Assembly: GCA_030037695.1 (NCBI GenBank)
Contig: JASHQF010000082.1
Location: forward strand, 1 to 16,211
Direction of reading: 5' to 3'
Source of the DNA: Thermoplasmata archaeon
GTDB lineage: Archaea; Thermoplasmatota; Thermoplasmata; Lutacidiplasmatales; UBA184
Length of the DNA stretch: 16,211 nucleotides
The translations under genes and the position numbers were made by a program. The notes below the pieces were generated by a model. It was not told the origin of the DNA. It saw nothing but the letters and a program-made list of their open reading frames with translations, and did not search any database. Position 1 is the stretch's first letter, and each line of letters starts with the position of its first letter. Below, one piece after another: positions 8,301 through 15,700 of this stretch.

Positions 8301-9022
8301 GTCGTGAGGGTCGTGTTGCCGTTGCTCGTAGCGAAGTAGGCGAAGGTGCCGTTCGAGCGTAGCACCGGGCTCACGAAGAGGTAGGCTTCGACGCCGTCCG
8401 CAGTCCAACCGTAGGCCGGATAATCGGCGAGCGTGATGTTGCTGAACAGGGTCGCCGACGTCCCGGGTTGCGTCGAAAAGAGGGTGAGTCCTGCCGCATG
8501 CCAGTTCCCGCAGCCGCAAAAGACCGGGGGTGCCAGCTCGAGCACATGGGAGAAGTTCTCCCAGGCGTCCTCCGGCATCGCGGTGCTCCCCGTCTCGATC
8601 TCGGGGAAGTTCTTGTCCGTCTTGCCCAGGTACCCTGTGTAGATCTGGCCGCTGGCGTTCGTCGTTGCACCGCCTAACAGATTGAGCACGGTGGTCGTGG
8701 AATTCGTGGTGCTGATCCCGGATCCCGAAGCCGGGACAAGGCCGAACGGGTTGCCGTCACCGCTGCTCGGCGCGGCGCGCGACGGTAGCGACGGTGCCAT
8801 CGCCAGGGCGGCGGCGATCATGATCAGAACACATGCGATCGGAGCTACGAGACGACGCGACCTGCGGCGCGGAGGTCGGTAGGTCGAACCGCCCACCGAT
8901 GGCGTTGCAGAGGCGCCGGGGGATCGGGTGCAAGAGGGCGGTTGAGGGAGACGGTCGGGGAGGTCCACGTTCGGCCTCGCCGCCGCAGCGAAGGCCGTAG
9001 CTACCGGGGGGACGTCGTTCAC
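3392..9022 (-). CDS. Giant secreted mosaic surface protein with C-terminal YVTN beta-propeller
   Basis: This 1876-residue protein is predicted to be exported. An arginine-rich stretch (residues ~52-58) precedes a hydrophobic core 'LVAPIACVLIMIAAALAMA' ending near an 'SRAAPSS' cleavage-like site. The frame opens at GTG 9022; an internal GTG at codon 43 (8896) would give a more usual signal-peptide length, so the start is uncertain. Residues ~90-400 are strand-rich and resemble a concanavalin/L-type-lectin sandwich ('YVVVQWDPGYETNG', later 'LDLGLGGSANNGVGWG'-like pattern), which is tentative. Residues ~670-790 are helical with a hydrophobic stretch. Sixteen cysteines lie before residue ~930, suggesting disulfides. 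A carboxypeptidase-regulatory-like domain ('ISLGGTVTDGGVPAVNATV') is at ~939-1015, two 'FxETGLxxGTxW' modules at ~1034-1212, and about 16 YVTN blades at 1214-1876. There is no C-terminal anchor. Many N-x-S/T sequons imply glycosylation. The probable role is adhesion or surface-layer association; no enzyme motif is recognised. Confidence 0.85.
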   Translation of the reverse strand: MNDVPPVATAFAAAARPNVDLPDRLPQPPSCTRSPGASATPSVGGSTYRPPRRRSRRLVAPIACVLIMIAAALAMAPSLPSRAAPSSGDGNPFGLVPASGSGISTTNSTTTVLNLLGGATTNASGQIYTGYLGKTDKNFPEIETGSTAMPEDAWENFSHVLELAPPVFCGCGNWHAAGLTLFSTQPGTSATLFSNITLADYPAYGWTADGVEAYLFVSPVLRSNGTFAYFATSNGNTTLTTKEGAVIFPYSSSPYVVVQWDPGYETNGTSAVGEYNLYMVQPGTGGVVTSSDITAKSDLGNGTGFDPLSGNVIEFAASYSAPTTVLSVHLIDDDNPTLVTNLSVNLSKTYSFSPSYSQTGTYDLGLGGSANNGVGWGALSISAITAPVPTGDDGVALSTNPGSCGTWYGAVGGSTSFAPNETSVVIASGGTISFSSAPMCEKYAWNATAGAATGAPYTFKKWLLFGGLKFVSGYSATSTTIEVTVSALGGLEGVYTAASTDTPYDAGWTGYYGNRTVYPTQDTTPFAIQPETTGNVTQTTSASDGGWKDGGYDLVNNSATVSALPLYKYNASAEQFQLYMTSTVDSEVWVPCWYATYKAFTGSINPYNPGTENFVCYPIALMDAAEHVTGLPASAVTNITGIFGTNISAQNTNTSTWDGYLPKGLNGSSVNIGPWAADAIDAYNLGDDLAGSGDVDSLLYGDAPWLEQLDTAQSVWDGAHVGYDILDAIAGAGFPLSVAGNFVHDMIPFLNNKWVNTVSQFVVDVIFTIALCETIVGCAVGVALDIVSALLNYFGWELPGQDNGPWNGVHLNSTAEVKGNGTVQDWAVTNDTAVNASGDSCWWNSPCDHSLYACWDVPTYCGNNTYEEGMVAETSIPLGSLGKVSSGAVNLTGANELWRYDVCAEEDGCEGGYDNSYFNCTNYMPCAYQGATTTTLSYPLEPAISLGGTVTDGGVPAVNATVTLSQTYGGKLTYFTSQTNLSGYWHFFARPGATYTYTVTPAGTKASPSVTIPAAETAAAATGDNVSLGTFVYGSYLEETGFQETGLVPGTAWTLWLNSTGSGAKYAVTSEAPVLDVLAANGSYTWVASYAGATGIPPKSSSSLTIPTSTVTAVRFTTYSVSFTAEFTSPPTYPLHTPWSLWLNSTPDRWTSSVTTVNSSVTVSLPNGTYSYTVGSGANRVALPSSGTLTIAGVGPSETVGFSPYSTFNVSASPGIATYDPANGYLYVPDTTSSNVTVVNGATDKIVTTITVGSDPLRGTYDPRNGDIYIPDSNSYDVSVISGATDTVVGTVAGNWAPHSATYDPTNGEVYVPCWTQSSGRGGVDVISGTTLTKNVSVGTNPLNAAYDATTNEIYVANSGSSNVSVISGSSNTLTTTVKVGSSPGFVGYSPANGDLYVPNPGSGNVTVISGATNKVVANVTVGSSPRNATYDPANEEVYVTNAGSNSVSVLGTTNQVIATISVGAEPLFGVYDTANADLYVDNDNGATLSMIDGATNSVVATIPTGPGPWAPVYDPGNSGVYVANTGASTMTEISTGTPLVAVSPSVQKTPTFPAYDARNGYLYVPNNGSGTVSVVNPVTNKVLTNITVGSNPWSVTYDSSNGYIYVMNSGSNTVTVLNGTSVVGSAIKVGTTPRFATFDSANGDLYVADTGGTNVTVISGATDAVVANVPVKAGPWWGTYDPGNGGIYIPDIGGSTVTEISGTTNKAVANITVGTGPGLIGYDPANGYLYVPNTQGGSNVTVINGATNSVVTSIDVAAGAPHSVTYDPDNGDIYIPAWGGDVTIANASTYKIVATIVCGTNPFFAIFDPGNGLVFITNSASSNLTVLNGTTILTTFSLPEPPGFGVYLASTGELGFNEGISGTVSLIGNGGSSDP

Positions 9023-9669
9023 GCCCTGACTCCACCGGCGGTTCCGTCACGAATTCGAATCGGACGAACTGCTCGCGTCCGGTGGTACAAAAATGGCCGC
9101 TTCGGCGGCGGCCCGACGGTGCGGAAGAAACTGCCTGAGGGGAGCGCCGAGCAAGGTCGCGCGCGAGGGATCCGACGTCCGTTCCGACACGCCATACGCG
9201 TCGGGGAACCGGTAGGCGGGGATAACTGTTTGGTAAGTAACCGACGACGTTTGTCGATGTAGAATAGGGCACTTCAGACCCGACCCCCGGTCGACGTCTC
9301 GACGCCTCCGTAAGGGCAAGATGGGGCCGGGTCCCCTAGCGATGGCCGGCCAACAACGCTCCCGATCGAACTAGGTCGTTCCGAGGCGACGAAGTGCATC
9401 TCGGCAGTCACGGGACATCGCGGGAGGGAGTCGTGGGCGGCACACCGGTGGCGGGAAAGTGTAAGAGCAGATGGGCCAAGCCCGCGGTTCGTGTCGCAGC
9501 CTGGCAAATCGCAGTTTCCGTCCGGGCGGATGCGACAAGGCCCTCCAGTTATCCAAACCTCCCACTCGCCGGTCCCGCTGCGCGCAGTCCGCCCCAGTCG
9601 GTCACCTGTCAAATCCGAGCCCGTGCGAAAGGTCATAACCGCGGCCTCCCATGCTAGGCCGGAGTTGCT
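9023..9669. other. 647-bp divergent intergenic region
   Basis: This gap separates two divergent surface-protein genes. I see no convincing protein: the short frames are Arg/Pro/Ser-rich shadows. Two AT-richer islands stand out. One at 9084-9097 reads, on the minus strand, GGCCATTTTTGTACC and lies about 65 bases before the giant gene's GTG, so it could be its TATA region with a leader of about 40 bases. The other, at 9221-9274, contains GATAACTGTTTGGTAAGTAA and ATGTAGAATAGGG and could be an operator, a distal promoter or an RNA start. The centre (9300-9600) is GC-rich with no recognised RNA fold. Confidence 0.5.
9625..9640 (+). promoter_or_regulatory. Candidate BRE/TATA for the 528-aa surface protein
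   Basis: The sequence CGAAAGGTCATAACC has an A-rich element followed by a TATA-like CATAAC centred near 9635. A start about 26 bases downstream (around 9661) would give a leader of roughly nine bases before the GTG at 9670. No Shine-Dalgarno precedes the GTG, which fits a nearly leaderless message. Confidence 0.5.
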
Positions 9670-11256
9670 GTGACGACTCCGTTCGTCGACCGGCTCCGAG
9701 GACGACGTGGCCTCGTCAGCCTCGGGGTACTTGCGCTGCTGGTCCTCTCGACCTGGGGGATCGTGGCCGGCGCTCCCGCGGCCCCGGCGGCGACCCATGC
9801 GAGCGCCGTCCCCCAGCCTGCTTCGATCGCAGCGCACCCAGCTCGTCCGGTGAGCGCCCGCAGCGTCGACGCTCGGGCTCGCCCTAGCGTCGATCCGCTC
9901 GTCTCGACCTACGAGCTCTCGTTCCTCGAGATCGGTCTCGCGGGCGGGATCCCCTGGTCGGTCACGGTCACCTGGAGCAACGGCACCGCGACCGGGACGA
10001 ACACCACGAACCGGACGAACCCCACGAACGAGAGCAACATCACCTTCCTCCTCGCGGACGGTGTCTACGAGTACACGGTGCACAACGTCACGGACTACAC
10101 GTCCAGTCCGGCCTCGGGTTCGATCACGGTGAACGGGACGAACCTCAATCTCACGATCACGTTCGGCCAGAAGGTCGAGTTCTTCGAGTCCGGACTACCG
10201 AAGGACCTCACCTGGTCCGTCGAGATCGGCAATCTGACCGAGACGAACCGGAGCACCTCGGGCGGTGGGGGGATCCTCTTCGTCGAGCCCGACGGGGTCT
10301 ACAAGTACGCGGTATCGAGCGTCAGCAACGGCACGTTCCACATCCGTGTCCCATCGCCGGCGGCCGGGAACGTCTCCGTCGCCGGGACGAACACCTTCGT
10401 CACCGTGGGGATCACCTACGCCCTCGAAACGGCGTACTCGGTGATGTTCGTGGCCAGCCATCTCCCGCCGTTCATGAGCTGGTCGGTGCAGTCGGGGCTC
10501 CTCAACAGGACGAACTCGACCCTCCTGCTCGGGCATTCGAACCGGACCTCCCGAGGCGACATCCAGTTCTCCGAGCCGGCCGGTACCATGTCGTTCTCGA
10601 TCAGCACGCCGCGAGCAGACGGGTACGGCGTCGCTAAGCTCGTCGGGGCCAACCATCCCAACCTCACGTCGGGGGACATCTCGGGCAACACCACGTGGAC
10701 CGTCGACTTCGGGGCGCTCTTCAACCTCAGCTTCAACATGAGCGGGCTCCCGCAGTACGAGTTGTACCCGAACGCCTCCTGGGGCGTCACCCTCACGCCG
10801 TCCACGACGGGGGAGGGCCCGTCGACGTACAACGATTCGAACAACACGACCCACAACTTCACGTTGCCCGCGGGCGTGGCCTACCGGTTCACGATCACCG
10901 GTCCCTCGTCCTACAAGATCCTGCCGTCCTCTGGCTCGGTGACGATGCCGGACCGCAACCTCAACAAGACCGTGCGGTTCAAGCTGATCGGCGAGCCGAT
11001 CGTCTTCGTCGAGCACGGGCTGGATCGGGGGCTCAATTGGACGGTCACGATCACGACAGGTACGACGGAGGTCTACTCGTTCCCGCTGGCGATGTCGCGG
11101 CACGGCTCGGGCCCGCTCCGGTTCGAGCTTCCCGTGGGGAACTACACGTACAGCATCTCCTCCTCGGGCAACCAGACCGCGACGCCCGCCACCGGCGCGA
11201 TCACCGTACACACCGCGCCCTCCGCCGCGCGCTCGATTGCGATCACGTTCTCGTAG
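9670..11256 (+). CDS. Secreted surface protein made of five FxESGL-type modules
   Basis: This 528-residue protein begins at GTG with a classical signal peptide: basic 'DRLRGRRG', hydrophobic 'LVSLGVLALLVLSTWGIV', and an 'AGAPAAPA' cleavage-like site near residue 35. An Ala/Pro/Ser linker (to ~residue 78) leads into five strand-rich modules beginning near residues 80, 166, 255, 352 and 443. Each opens with a variant of F-x-E-x-G-L-P-x-x-x-x-W-S-V and closes with G-x-Y-x-Y-x-V then P-x-S-G-x-I-x-V. About 28 N-x-S/T sequons and no cysteine suggest a heavily glycosylated, disulfide-free extracellular protein. There is no C-terminal membrane anchor or sorting signal, so it is released or held non-covalently. 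The module is known from thermopsin-linked archaeal proteins; its function is not established. No catalytic motif is seen. Confidence 0.85.
   Translation: MTTPFVDRLRGRRGLVSLGVLALLVLSTWGIVAGAPAAPAATHASAVPQPASIAAHPARPVSARSVDARARPSVDPLVSTYELSFLEIGLAGGIPWSVTVTWSNGTATGTNTTNRTNPTNESNITFLLADGVYEYTVHNVTDYTSSPASGSITVNGTNLNLTITFGQKVEFFESGLPKDLTWSVEIGNLTETNRSTSGGGGILFVEPDGVYKYAVSSVSNGTFHIRVPSPAAGNVSVAGTNTFVTVGITYALETAYSVMFVASHLPPFMSWSVQSGLLNRTNSTLLLGHSNRTSRGDIQFSEPAGTMSFSISTPRADGYGVAKLVGANHPNLTSGDISGNTTWTVDFGALFNLSFNMSGLPQYELYPNASWGVTLTPSTTGEGPSTYNDSNNTTHNFTLPAGVAYRFTITGPSSYKILPSSGSVTMPDRNLNKTVRFKLIGEPIVFVEHGLDRGLNWTVTITTGTTEVYSFPLAMSRHGSGPLRFELPVGNYTYSISSSGNQTATPATGAITVHTAPSAARSIAITFS
9910..11250 (+). 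repeat. Five tandem ~85-95-residue surface modules
   Basis: The opening motifs are FLEIGLAGGIPWSVTV, FFESGLPKDLTWSVEIG, FVASHLPPFMSWSVQSG, FNMSGLPQYELYPNASWGV and FVEHGLDRGLNWTVTI, encoded from about 9910, 10168, 10435, 10726 and 10999. The third and fourth are the most altered. Closing segments such as 'SYKILPSSGSVTM' and 'TATPATGAITV' repeat with the same spacing. The same module occurs twice in the giant neighbour and once in the thermopsin-family neighbour. Confidence 0.8.
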
Positions 11257-11285
11257 TCGACGCGACGGGAGTACCGCGGTCGGAG

Positions 11286-11296
11286 CCCCTTTAGCT
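11286..11296 (+). promoter_or_regulatory. Weak TATA-like box before the HEAT-repeat gene
   Basis: CCCCTTTAGCT is the only A/T-containing block resembling a TATA element between the upstream stop (11256) and the HEAT gene. It would give a start near 11317 and a leader of about 60 bases. Read-through from the upstream gene is an equally reasonable alternative. Confidence 0.3.
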
Positions 11297-11368
11297 CCGA
11301 GCCGCCTGGTCCCGGCAGGTCGGCCGTCTCCGGAGGCTCGGGGGCCGCACGATCTATCGACCGAGCGA

Positions 11369-11377
11369 GGGAGGAGG
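11369..11377 (+). promoter_or_regulatory. Shine-Dalgarno site deciding the HEAT gene start
   Basis: GGGAGGAGG runs directly into ATG 11378. This is the strongest ribosome-binding site in the window and is the reason for choosing this start over the upstream end of the open frame at 11237, which overlaps the preceding gene. The presence of a strong site contrasts with the leaderless look of the other genes. Confidence 0.65.
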
Positions 11378-12775
11378 ATGCGATCGGCCCACCGCGCGCC
11401 CGAGCTCACCTCGGCGTTCGCCCAGGAACCGATCCCACGCTCCCCTTCCGACCGGAGCGAGCGGGTCGCGGAGGATAGCGGATGGGTGCCGCCCTCCGAG
11501 CGAGGGCGGACCCGAGCGGCCAGCGGGCCGGTCCTGCTCCGGGCCCTCGAGAGCCCGCATTGGCCCGTTCGGGCCCGGGCCGCGTTCGAGCTTTCCCGCC
11601 GGGGCAACGCTCGGGCCACGTCGCGGCTCGCGAAGCACCTCGTGGACGATCCGAGCGAGGTCGTTCGCGGGTTCTGCGCCCTGGCGCTGCGGTGGATCGG
11701 CAGCCGACGCGCGCTCCCGGCGGTGCGCCAGGCAGTACGCGACCCGTCGGACCGCGTCCGTCGCGAGGCGATCCTCGCCCTCGATCGCCTGGGAGGCGCC
11801 TCCGTAGCCGGCGCGGTGCGACCGCTGCTCCGCGACCCTTCGATGTCCGTGCGGATCGCGGCCGCCGTCGTCCTCGGGACGCGACGGGATCGAGCGGGTG
11901 TCCCGGCGCTGCTCGCCCGGCTTCGAAGTTCCGAGCTCTGGGAGCGCCCGGCGATCCTCGTCGCGCTGGGTCGGATCCGAGCCCCGAGCTCGATCCCCGC
12001 GCTCGAGCGGGCCGCGAGCGACCGCATGCACTCCGTCCGGGTCTGCGCGATCCATGCCCTCACCGAGTTCGGTGGTCCTCGCCCCCGCGCCGTCGCCCGG
12101 CGGAAGCTGACCGATCGTTCCTGGGCCGTGCGGGGCGCGGCAGCCCTCGCGCTCGGCCGTCGGGGGGACCGGACCGACGCCCCCCGGCTCGTCCGGCTCC
12201 TCCGGGACCCCCATCCCTGGCCCCGGCGCTGCGCCCTCTACGCCCTCGGGGAGCGCGGGGTCGTCGGTTCGCTCCCGGAGGTCCGAGCGGCCCTCGACTC
12301 CCTCGACCTCGAGATCCAGTTGGCGGCGATCTGGGCGGTCGGCCGGCTCGGGGACGCGTCGTCCCTGCCGCGGCTCTGCGGCCTGCTCCGCGGGCGCCGC
12401 CCGATCGCGACCCCGGCCCGTCCGCTGATCGCGACCGGCGACGGCGGGGTTCGGCTCGTCTCGGACGCCGAAAGCCGGCTGTTCGACGCGCTCGTCGAGG
12501 CCGTCGCCCGCCTCGCTACGGCGTCCGGGGATCCCCAGGCATGGGCCACCCTCCGCGAGGTCGAGCGGAGCCTCGACCCCTCCGAGCTTCGCCGTCCAGC
12601 GCGCCTACCGTCCCCGGTCGGGGCCGGCCCCCCGACCCCCCCGCTCCGGCAGTTGTTCCGGCGACCGAGCTCGGGCGGGGGGGTGCCCGCGTCGAGACAG
12701 GGGGCTCGCTCCTCAGCCGGCCTCGGGGCGCGCGTCCGCACCGCCCGAGCGCCGCTGGATCGGTCCGTGCGCTAG
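11378..12775 (+). CDS. HEAT-repeat protein (PBS-lyase-like repeats)
   Basis: This 465-residue Arg-rich protein has no signal peptide and is expected in the cytoplasm. Residues ~50-345 hold about nine 31-residue HEAT repeats of the phycobilisome-lyase-like type, for example 'LLRDPSMSVRIAAAVVLG' and 'KLTDRSWAVRGAAALALGRRGD', with the recurring D-P-x-x-x-V-R-x-x-A-x-x-A-L-G core. A short linker and helix ('FDALVEAVARLA') follow, then a Pro/Arg/Ser-rich, probably disordered tail of about 70 residues. Such proteins are scaffolds for protein binding; true lyase activity is not expected outside phycobiliprotein organisms. It sits between surface-protein genes and converges on the thermopsin-family gene, overlapping its stop codon by two bases. 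A partner role for the surface locus is possible but unproved. Confidence 0.82.
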   Translation: MRSAHRAPELTSAFAQEPIPRSPSDRSERVAEDSGWVPPSERGRTRAASGPVLLRALESPHWPVRARAAFELSRRGNARATSRLAKHLVDDPSEVVRGFCALALRWIGSRRALPAVRQAVRDPSDRVRREAILALDRLGGASVAGAVRPLLRDPSMSVRIAAAVVLGTRRDRAGVPALLARLRSSELWERPAILVALGRIRAPSSIPALERAASDRMHSVRVCAIHALTEFGGPRPRAVARRKLTDRSWAVRGAAALALGRRGDRTDAPRLVRLLRDPHPWPRRCALYALGERGVVGSLPEVRAALDSLDLEIQLAAIWAVGRLGDASSLPRLCGLLRGRRPIATPARPLIATGDGGVRLVSDAESRLFDALVEAVARLATASGDPQAWATLREVERSLDPSELRRPARLPSPVGAGPPTPPLRQLFRRPSSGGGVPASRQGARSSAGLGARVRTARAPLDRSVR

Positions 12776-15700
12776 CCGTACCTTCGCAGGTGTCGATCCC
12801 CCGACGAAGGGGTCGCCTGAGCTCGGGCGGGGGAAGCGTCGGACGCGTCGTTCCGTGGGGTGGGAGGCTTGCGGAGGAGACGCCAGAGGATCACCGCGAC
12901 GACGACCGCCACGATCCCCCCGACCAGGGCGACGAGCTCGAGGAGCGTGAAGCCGAACGGGAGCCCGGTCCCGAACGTGATCAGGACGGTCGTGTTCGTC
13001 CCCGTCCAGGTCACCGAGCCGCTCGACGGGGACGGTTTGAGGCCCCCGGCCGTCGGCACCGTGAACGCCTGGGGCCGCGAACCGAGCACCCAGCCGGGGA
13101 CGTAGACGCGCGGCACGACGGCGTAGTACGTCTCGCCCGCGTAGCGGAACGACCAGTTCGTGCCCGAGGAGAGGCCCGACTCCTTGAACTCGAGCCACGA
13201 CCCCACCACCGACGTGGACGGCGTCGGGTCGCGCGAGCCGTTCGGGAACGCGTAGGCGCCGCTGCCCGTGTGGTCGGCGAAGTAGTTCGCCGAGAACGTG
13301 AGGGTCGAGCTCTTGTTGTTCACGGCGATCTGCGCATGGGCGGCGACGTACTGGCCCGATTCGCTCGAGCCGTTCGTCGCGATGAAGTTGTTCCCCGTGA
13401 TCGACGCGCCGACGACGGAGAGGTTGTCGAACGTCACGTTGAGCCCGTTGTCGACGCACCCTTCGAACGTGCTCGCCGAGATCGTGACCGACGTCTGGTT
13501 GTTGACGAGCTCGGCGCCGAACTCGTCCCCGTAGGCGAAGAGGTGGCTCACGGCGACGGAGCTCGTGTTGTTGAGGATCACGGAGACGTTCCCGTACCAC
13601 GAGGCGACCTCCGTGATCGTGAGCGACGAGACCCAGTCGGTGACGACGGCGTACGGATAGTACGTCGTGGTCACGTTCTCGAGCTGCACGTCGGTGTCGT
13701 TGGTGAGGTTGACCGCCGCCACGTCGTACGTGACGCTGTCCGTCGGCAGGGTCATCTCGCTCGAGAGCCCCGGCGTCCCGACCGCCGTCACGTTGCGGAC
13801 GGTGAGGCCGGTCACGTACGACACGTTGAGCCCGACCGAGCCCGAGACCGGCGCGAGCGCGCCGGCGGCGGCGCCGTAGGCGACGTAGAGATCGGTGATC
13901 GTCCCGGTGCTGCCCCCGGGGGTCTCCCGGAGCCCCGTGCTGACGTTGTACGCCGGCCCCCAGGCGAGCGCCACGGAGCTGTTCGTCGCGGAAAGGCCCG
14001 TCGCGGTGAGGTCCGAGACGTTCGTCAGGTTCGCCCCGAGGCTGCCGTCCGCGGCGTTGAGGTCGGTGAGCGTCACGTCGGAGGCGTAGGTGAGGTTCAC
14101 GCCGGTCGCCCCGTCGGTCGCGTTGATGTACGAGAACTGCCCGTCGGTCGAGTTGTTGAACTCCTCGATCGCCGAGGCGAGGAAGCCGGTGGCGGAGGCG
14201 CCCTTCACCGTGACGCTCGTGTCCTTGTAGAACACCGCCCCGGCCCCGGCGCAGGTCACGTTGGTGAGGCGGAGCCCCGTGCTGTTCGCCCAGACCCCGA
14301 CGGCCGACTCGTTGTCGACCGCGACGTTCGCGACCGCCGAGGCGTTGGTGTAGTTGAGGTAGAACGCGGGGGAGTTCTTCGTCACCGAGATCCCGGAGAC
14401 GTTGAGGTCCCGGGTCCCGTAGGCGACGATCCCCCAGGCGAGCGCCGATGCCGACAGATCGGTGACGCTCACGTTCGAGTCGTTCTGAAGGTCGAGGCCG
14501 CCGGAGAGGTAGGCGACGTCGGCCCCGACCGCGTTGACGGAGCGCACGGTCACGTTCCCTGAGCTCTCCAGGACGGCGGCGACCGCTCCGCTGGCCGCCG
14601 TGAGCAGGCCGAGGGTGACCGACCGGACGTGGATCGCCGTGACCCCCGTGGCGTCCAGGGACGCGGCGACGTTCTCCGCGCGGCACGCCGGGGTCCGGTA
14701 GCACTCGACGGTCGCGGGCGGGTACGTCGGGTTCAGGTTGTGGTAGAGGGCGGAATTCCCCTCGACCGTGGTGTTCTCGACCGAGTCCAGCGTCGCCGAC
14801 CCCCCGAAGAAGAAGTACCCCTGCGTCCACCCGGGCAGCAGGGCCGACTCGTTCGTATGCCGCGTGAAGGTGAACGCGGTGGAGTTCTGGACGAAGTGGT
14901 TGACGAGGACGGAGTAGCTCAAGTTCTCGACGGCGAACAGGACGAACGTCGGGTAGCTGTAGTCGTTGAGGCGGAGGAACGGGGGGGCGAGGGCATCTTG
15001 GCTCGAGTTCACCCAGAGCGTCTTCGCGTTGACCGAGTAGCTCGTGTTGAGTACCCCGGCGAGACCGAACGTCCCGACCTGGGCATCCCCGTCGAGGTAG
15101 AGCGGGGCGTTCACCTCGGACGAGGCCGGGGTGAGCGTGAGCGTCTGGCTCACCTCCGCCGTCGTGTTGTTGACGACGACGACGGTCGAGTTCGTCGGGG
15201 TGAGCGTGGAGTTGTCGTACCCGTTCGCCCACGCCTCGAAGACGTAGCCCGTGCCCGGCGTCGTGAGGCGCGGTAGGAACATCGACGCGAGTCCGGTCGA
15301 GGTCGTCGGCGTCCAGGAGAAGTTGGCGAGCCGGGCGAGCGCGTGGAGCCCCGAGAGGTTCGTCTCGAACAGGAACGCGTACGACGGCTTCACCTGCACG
15401 GTGATGCGGGTCCAGCCCTGCTGGACGGCCGGCACGAACGACCCCGCGCTGGTGTTCCAGAGGCCGTACAGGATGGAGGGACCCTGGCCGAGATACTCGG
15501 TCCGGCTCCCGGTCGTGTTGATGTAGTAGGCGGCCACGCCGAGCGCGGTCTCCCCGGAATCGACCCCAAAGTCGTAGGCGGAGCGGACCGTCGCGTAGCC
15601 GGGGATCGCCGTATCCCACCACTCGAGGCGGACGCTCGCGTTCAACTCCTCAAGGTTGGCGTTGGCCCCGTTGGCCACGCCGCTGAAGTCGACCTCCGCG

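Noticed and set aside
9394..9657. Short plus-strand frames in the divergent intergenic region
   Set aside because: They have Arg/Pro/Ser-rich composition, no start signals and mutually overlapping frames. None looks coding.
10195..12063. 622-codon minus-strand open frame
   Set aside because: It is Arg-dominated and antisense to the module protein and HEAT gene; no recognisable domain.
11482..14562. Very long plus-strand open frame (1026 codons) crossing the HEAT gene and the thermopsin-family gene
   Set aside because: Its translation is Arg/Pro/Asp/Val-rich low complexity and it overlaps two well-supported genes. Long antisense or offset frames are expected at this GC content.
12713..15622. 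969-codon minus-strand open frame
   Set aside because: It lies in another frame of the same strand as the thermopsin-family gene, with Arg/His-rich shadow composition and no domain pattern.
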